Source: Pseudomonadota bacterium
Lineage (GTDB): Bacteria; Pseudomonadota; Gammaproteobacteria; Burkholderiales; Burkholderiaceae_D
DNA: 10,234 nt
Direction: 5' to 3'
Assembly: GCA_023435945.1 (NCBI GenBank)
Contig: JAEZLB010000164.1
Span: 1 to 10,234 of the forward strand
The notes under the pieces were generated by a model that saw only the letters and a program-made list of their open reading frames with translations, made no database searches and was not told the origin of the DNA. This document shows positions 7,301 to 10,234 of the stretch, piece after piece. A program made the position numbers and the translations under genes. The number at the start of each line of letters is the position of its first letter. Within the stretch, counting starts at the first letter, position 1.

Positions 7301-9993
7301 CGAACCAGCTCATCGGTTTCGGCCATGTAAATGTTATAAAGCGGCACGCTGATCTGCAGGTCGCCAATACGTTTGACGGTGTCGTCATGCAAGGATTCGT
7401 CCGGGGACAGAGGCGGGAAACCAATGATATTTGAGACAGATGACGTATTCGGGTCGGATGTCTCAATTCCACTATCGGCGGAATCGTCAAACTGGGTTTC
7501 CAGCATTTCCGGCAAGCCATCGCCACCGCCTTCGTCTTCCAGCGATACCAAAACGATTTCTTCATCCGCCTCCGAAGGCAGACTGAACGCATCGCTGACG
7601 CTCGAATCCGCACTGAAGATCACATTCTGCGCTGGGACCTCTTCCTGCAACGAAAGGCCATTCAAGGCCGGGGGCGGCTCATCGTAATCAAACGCTTGCC
7701 CCTGTTTGACGCGATCTGCTGCCGCGATCAGTGCATCGGGATTGCAGATAGCATGATTGTTCTCATGCAGGTCAGTTATCCAACCGTTCATCAATTCAAG
7801 GGCTTTGTCCAGCAGTGCAAAAAGATCCGGCGTTGCGGCCTCACCTTCTGCCAAATGCAGATTCAGTACCTGCTCGATAGCCCATGCGCCACTGCTAAAA
7901 CGGTCGAGCGCGACCATACGGCTGCTGCCCTTTAGCGTATGGAAGCAGCGCCGCACCGTGGTCATGTGTTCCTGAGTGCCGGACTCCGTTTTCAGTTGTG
8001 CGACATTTCCCGACGCACAGTCCAATACTTCACGTGCCTCCTCCAGGAAAATCCCCAGCAACTCCGCATCGATACCTTCCTGCCCCTCATCCATAATGGT
8101 TGGCGCATCAGGATCGGCATTCCCAGAAGCAGTCACAACTGCCGGCCCAGCGTCAACCGTCGACACCTCAACCATTTGGGCTGGTGCAGGAAGAGATGTC
8201 GCCGAACTCAGATCAACCGAGTCATCTAACAGGATGGAGCCGGAAAGGTCCGGTGCACTATTATTTTTTTTTTCGACCACGTTTGCCTGAAAAACTCCAA
8301 GCTGGTCGTTGAAGGAGAACTGCTTTCTTGCGCTATCCGGGTTCAGGCGCAGGCGCTCTATGAAGAAACTTAAGGCACCAATGTTTTGCGCAAGCTGCGG
8401 GAATGCATCCGATGGCGGCGAAGATCCGGGCTCGGTCTGCAGGAAGCTTTGCACGGTACCACGCACATGGCCAATCGCCTTCAAGGCATGCGACTGGTCG
8501 AGTACCACCATCGCACCTTCGAGCTGATGCAACATTTCATCCACTGGCTTCAGCGGCTCAGCGTTGGTTGGATTCGCAAAGTACTCATCCAGCACCTTCT
8601 CTACTTGATCCAGGCTGGATTGCATCTGCGCCACCAGTACTGCCATGGTCTGTTCTTCCATCGCTGTGCGCGAAATATCATCGACCCAGGCATCGGCCGC
8701 AGACGGATCGCCGCTGGCGAGTGCCAGCAGGCGGCCAAGCAGCGATTCGGCTTCTTCAGCGAAATTCTCATTCAGGCGATGCGGGTGATGCAGCACGTTC
8801 TCCACAAACAGCAGGCTAGCCGCCACTTCCAGGCCCAGACTATCGCCAGCGCCCGTACGTGCGCTATGCCTCGCAATACCCGTCAGCTTACGCAACAGAT
8901 TCGAGAAAGGCTCCGAATTCAAGCGTATGCCTGCTTCTGCCAGCGCCTGCATCTGCTGTTCAAATGCAGGAACCGATGCAGCATCGCCGGAAGCAATGCG
9001 TCCCCACAGGCTCTTGGCACGCGCCACTCTTTCCTTGGCCAGCGTCAGGATTTCGCTGTTTATCTGACCGTAACGTTTTTCATCGTAGCTGGCCGGCACC
9101 GCGCCTTCCAACTGATAAGCACGCCGTATTTTCAACATGTCGTGCGTTGGTTTCCCGGATTGCGCAATGAAGAACAATCCGTCACGCAGTAATCTTTCCG
9201 CCGGTGCCGTAGAACCATTGGCCAAGTGCCGGATCTGCAGATTAATGCATGCGAACACCTGCTTGACGTACACTTCATGCCCGATGCTGCCGGAGGCGAC
9301 GCCTTCCGCGAAGGCGCGCATTACGCGCCAGAATGCACGCGCCTGCTGGCTCGTCTGCGCCGCTTCGACCTGCTTGATAATGCCTGCCATCGCGGCCGAG
9401 TATGCATTCTCCGTTGCCTGATCGGTGCTCTTCAGGAAGGTCAGCAGCAACTGCTCATAGTGCTGACGCAGTTCACGGAAATTGGCAACTACTGGCACCA
9501 CTTCCGCCATCGCTGGCCGTATTGACAGATCCGGGAAGAACAGGTCGGCGGGATGAATGCGTTCGGCGCCACGGCTTTCCAGCAAGCTGCGGTAATAAGG
9601 GAACAGGCGTACTGGTTGATGCGGCTCGCCTGCCAGCAGTTCTTCCAGATATTCGACCACTGCATCGCAAGCCGATACCACAACCTTGGCAATATCTTCT
9701 GTCAGCTCGATCTGGCCGGCATCCAGTCTGTCGAGCAGGTCTTCCACCGTCTCGGTAACAATGCCAACGCCGTCCACATCGACCACTTGCAAGGCGCCAT
9801 GCGCCTGATGCAGCGCAGCCTTCGCCTGACGAAGGCTGGCAGTACGTGCATCGCCTTGCTGCGAGGCCGCTTCCTGAATTGCGCTACGGGTGCGCGTGAG
9901 CGTTTCGCTGATTTCCGCCATGACCCATGACAGCGGGCCGGTATCGAAATCGCGCAGGCCGTCGGCCGATGTGGTTGAAGAATCGGTAGTCAT
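4393..9993 (-). CDS. chpA: ChpA/PilL-type hybrid chemotaxis histidine kinase for type IV pilus (Pil-Chp) signalling
   Basis: This 1866-residue CheA-like hybrid kinase most likely sits in a cytoplasmic array with the PilJ receptor and controls twitching motility and pilus dynamics. Domains in order: a FimL/PilL_N-like region (1-560) with two degenerate Hpt-like modules (around H62/H65 and H489); Hpt with FHTLKGSSRM (H685); Hpt with AHSLAGSSATVGF (H924, Lys replaced by Ala); Hpt with LHTLKGSARM (H1116); CheA dimerisation helices from VRVRSDMLDRLLNHAGEV (1246-1380); ATPase with N box LRNSIVHG (N1433, H1437), G1 VADDGQG (1471-1477) and G2 GRGVGLDVV (1524-1532); CheW-like domain (about 1561-1695); receiver (1742-1860) with D1748/D1749, phospho-acceptor D1792, T1822 and K1844. 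Acidic Ser-rich linkers (790-870, 1010-1070) join the modules. It is shorter than the roughly 2470-residue P. aeruginosa ChpA. ATG 9993 is supported by an in-frame stop four codons upstream; the ribosome-binding site is weak. An A10 tract occurs at 8264-8273. A terminator follows. Confidence 0.96.
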   Translation of the reverse strand: MTTDSSTTSADGLRDFDTGPLSWVMAEISETLTRTRSAIQEAASQQGDARTASLRQAKAALHQAHGALQVVDVDGVGIVTETVEDLLDRLDAGQIELTEDIAKVVVSACDAVVEYLEELLAGEPHQPVRLFPYYRSLLESRGAERIHPADLFFPDLSIRPAMAEVVPVVANFRELRQHYEQLLLTFLKSTDQATENAYSAAMAGIIKQVEAAQTSQQARAFWRVMRAFAEGVASGSIGHEVYVKQVFACINLQIRHLANGSTAPAERLLRDGLFFIAQSGKPTHDMLKIRRAYQLEGAVPASYDEKRYGQINSEILTLAKERVARAKSLWGRIASGDAASVPAFEQQMQALAEAGIRLNSEPFSNLLRKLTGIARHSARTGAGDSLGLEVAASLLFVENVLHHPHRLNENFAEEAESLLGRLLALASGDPSAADAWVDDISRTAMEEQTMAVLVAQMQSSLDQVEKVLDEYFANPTNAEPLKPVDEMLHQLEGAMVVLDQSHALKAIGHVRGTVQSFLQTEPGSSPPSDAFPQLAQNIGALSFFIERLRLNPDSARKQFSFNDQLGVFQANVVEKKNNSAPDLSGSILLDDSVDLSSATSLPAPAQMVEVSTVDAGPAVVTASGNADPDAPTIMDEGQEGIDAELLGIFLEEAREVLDCASGNVAQLKTESGTQEHMTTVRRCFHTLKGSSRMVALDRFSSGAWAIEQVLNLHLAEGEAATPDLFALLDKALELMNGWITDLHENNHAICNPDALIAAADRVKQGQAFDYDEPPPALNGLSLQEEVPAQNVIFSADSSVSDAFSLPSEADEEIVLVSLEDEGGGDGLPEMLETQFDDSADSGIETSDPNTSSVSNIIGFPPLSPDESLHDDTVKRIGDLQISVPLYNIYMAETDELVRLLGQDLAEWRHEAERPVSQIAVAAAHSLAGSSATVGFDAMQELAHAVEMVLQTLARNPVQLQPLEFDLLDESVELIKSMLQKFALCEMPAAQPAQIRLLKDLQKEVFARADREGPQAPSSQGVMAESDEEATVSASDSSSTTALSLEDFSKPEHSMFGQVAEDGEDKALIKDEIDADLLPVFLEEGNDVLPQMQQALREWQADPQNNLPAHALLRHLHTLKGSARMAGAMTLGQHLHEMESQIQHLAGTGVVSSSDVGELLAHMDAGLQMFEQIQHPQPAPAASSAANVPEGGAYTASISATAGEAAVMQDVTAMGSGMAVSQSRVIQENAAEVPVVPAQPVAVPLVRVRSDMLDRLLNHAGEVSIARSKIETEVSTLRQSLNDLTDNMARLRSHLREMEIQAETQMASQMAQSADRDFDPLEFDRFTRLQELTRIMAENVNDVTSVQQNLARSVEGTLNDLGSQARLTRELQQDLMRVRMVQFATVSERLYRVTRQAAKETGKRVNLDIRGGSVELDRSVLEKMAGPFEHLLRNSIVHGIESREARLAAGKSEIGEIQVEILQDGNEIVISVADDGQGLNLSRIRSKAEAVGLLTNDMEVSDNDIQEFIFHPGFSTASEVTELAGRGVGLDVVRAEAAAVGGRISVYSDTGRGTQFVIRLPMSMAVTQVVLVVSGRNTYAVPTALVEQVQQLRANALATVYNDGFISWRGSRVPVHYLATLLGDMRTTPLTQEYSPIVILRSGDERAAIHVDQVLGNREVVVKNVGPQLARLVGVVGATVTGPGNIVLILDPVLLEQRRKELPRAPRLTEAQNADNMGAVAELVMSEGADVDAEPVQGLRTQPIVMVVDDSLTVRRVTQRFLTREGYQVVLAKDGIDALEKLQSLTPDVILADIEMPRMDGFDLARNVRSAARTGDIPIIMITSRTAEKHRNYAKELGVNEYIGKPYKEEDLLQHIRHYVSKKEAVN
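8264..8273 (-). repeat. A10 mononucleotide run within chpA
   Basis: Ten consecutive A residues on the coding strand encode E574-K-K-N577 of ChpA, in the linker between the FimL-like N-terminal region and the first canonical Hpt domain. The next bases are TAATAG. In the annotated frame these read through as Asn-Asn-Ser. Gain of one A would give TAA TAG in frame at once. Loss of one A would give a stop about a dozen codons later. Runs of this length are prone to replication and transcription slippage. Confidence 0.9.
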
Positions 9994-10098
9994 AAAGTCT
10001 CGTCATTGCTAAGGACGGTCTTGCCATCCTGATGGCTGGCTGACGCTATTCGCCTAATGTAAAGCGCCGGCATGAAATCTGGCATGTTCCGATACAGG
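9994..10098. other. pilJ-chpA intergenic spacer, 105 bp
   Basis: No convincing promoter or terminator was found. The only structure noticed is a small inverted repeat, GCCATC-CT-GATGGC at 10023-10036, whose 2-nt loop is too tight for a good hairpin. TTTACA near 10060 resembles a -35 element but lacks a matching -10. chpA is probably co-transcribed with pilJ. Confidence 0.4.
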
Positions 10099-10234
10099 TC
10101 AGGCAACACGGAAACGCGCCACAGAATTCTTCAGCTCATCAGCCAGTTGGGACAATTCCCGAATGGAGTTGGCGGTCTGCTGGGTACCCTGCTGTGTTTG
10201 CTCGGTTACCGCCAGAATGTGCTCAATATTCTGC
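10099..10234 (-). CDS. pilJ: PilJ-like methyl-accepting chemotaxis protein, C-terminal 44 residues (5' part outside window)
   Basis: The minus strand from the window edge reads a 44-codon open frame ending in TGA at 10099-10101. It has the heptad pattern of a receptor signalling coiled coil: VTEQTQQGTQQTANSI followed by ELSQLADELKNSVARFRV. The helical Gln/Thr-rich segment, then LSxLAxxLxxSVxxF and a short tail, is the standard C-terminus of methyl-accepting chemotaxis proteins. Position directly upstream of chpA on the same strand (105-bp gap) matches the pilG-pilH-pilI-pilJ-chpA gene order, so PilJ is the likely identity. That name rests on context, because the ligand-binding and hairpin-tip regions are not in the window. 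Confidence 0.85.
   Translation of the reverse strand, partial: QNIEHILAVTEQTQQGTQQTANSIRELSQLADELKNSVARFRVA

Noticed and set aside
6630..7940. Recurring GCGTATG-like words on the plus strand (near 5541, 6639, 7936 and 8922) as a dispersed repeat or uptake sequence
   Set aside because: Those near 6639 and 7936 are the reverse complement of the conserved His-Thr-Leu Hpt motif codons, and the others lack shared flanks, so the pattern is explained by coding.
10023..10036. Small inverted repeat GCCATC-CT-GATGGC between pilJ and chpA as a terminator
   Set aside because: The loop has only 2 nt and no T run follows on either strand, so it is unlikely to terminate transcription.

Overview
The window looks like ordinary core chromosome of a Proteobacterium, most likely a betaproteobacterium of moderate-to-high GC content. 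A Nitrosomonadales-type organism (Gallionellaceae or Methylophilaceae relatives) is my guess from protein character; it cannot be settled without a search. Every supported gene lies on the minus strand, so transcription runs from high to low coordinates. No mobile element, CRISPR array, tRNA or rRNA was seen, and no stretch over 300 bases lacks a gene.

Region 1 (10234 down to about 4340) is the end of a type IV pilus (Pil-Chp, twitching) chemosensory cluster. It begins with the last 44 codons of a PilJ-like methyl-accepting chemotaxis protein. After a 105-bp gap comes a very large ChpA/PilL-type hybrid CheA kinase of 1866 residues. This carries an N-terminal FimL-like region, three recognisable Hpt domains, the CheA dimerisation, ATPase and CheW-like domains, and a C-terminal receiver. 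A strong intrinsic terminator follows at 4344-4375. No cheB-like or cheR-like gene follows chpA here.

Region 2 (about 4263 down to 1) is a compact operon: yqgE, ruvX, pyrR, pyrB, pyrC' (non-catalytic dihydroorotase) and plsC, the last cut by the window edge. Junctions are tight: 3 nt between yqgE and ruvX, a 20-nt overlap of ruvX with pyrR, an 8-nt overlap of pyrR with pyrB, then gaps of about 40-55 nt. PyrB and PyrC' probably form the Pseudomonas-type aspartate transcarbamoylase complex, in which PyrC' is structural. PyrR is a PRPP-binding protein of the uracil phosphoribosyltransferase type. RuvX trims or processes nucleic acid (rRNA maturation or Holliday junctions), YqgE/AlgH is a conserved protein of unclear role, and PlsC makes phosphatidic acid. 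As I recall it, pilG-chpA and yqgE-ruvX-pyrR-pyrB-pyrC' are also near neighbours in Pseudomonas aeruginosa.

I did not find a convincing undescribed system. The observations most worth a second look are: an A10 homopolymer inside chpA, where a one-base gain would hit tandem stop codons and release a FimL-sized N-terminal fragment; a perfect 18-bp palindrome just ahead of the probable yqgE start; and the loss of RNA-binding residues in PyrR and of catalytic residues in PyrC'.
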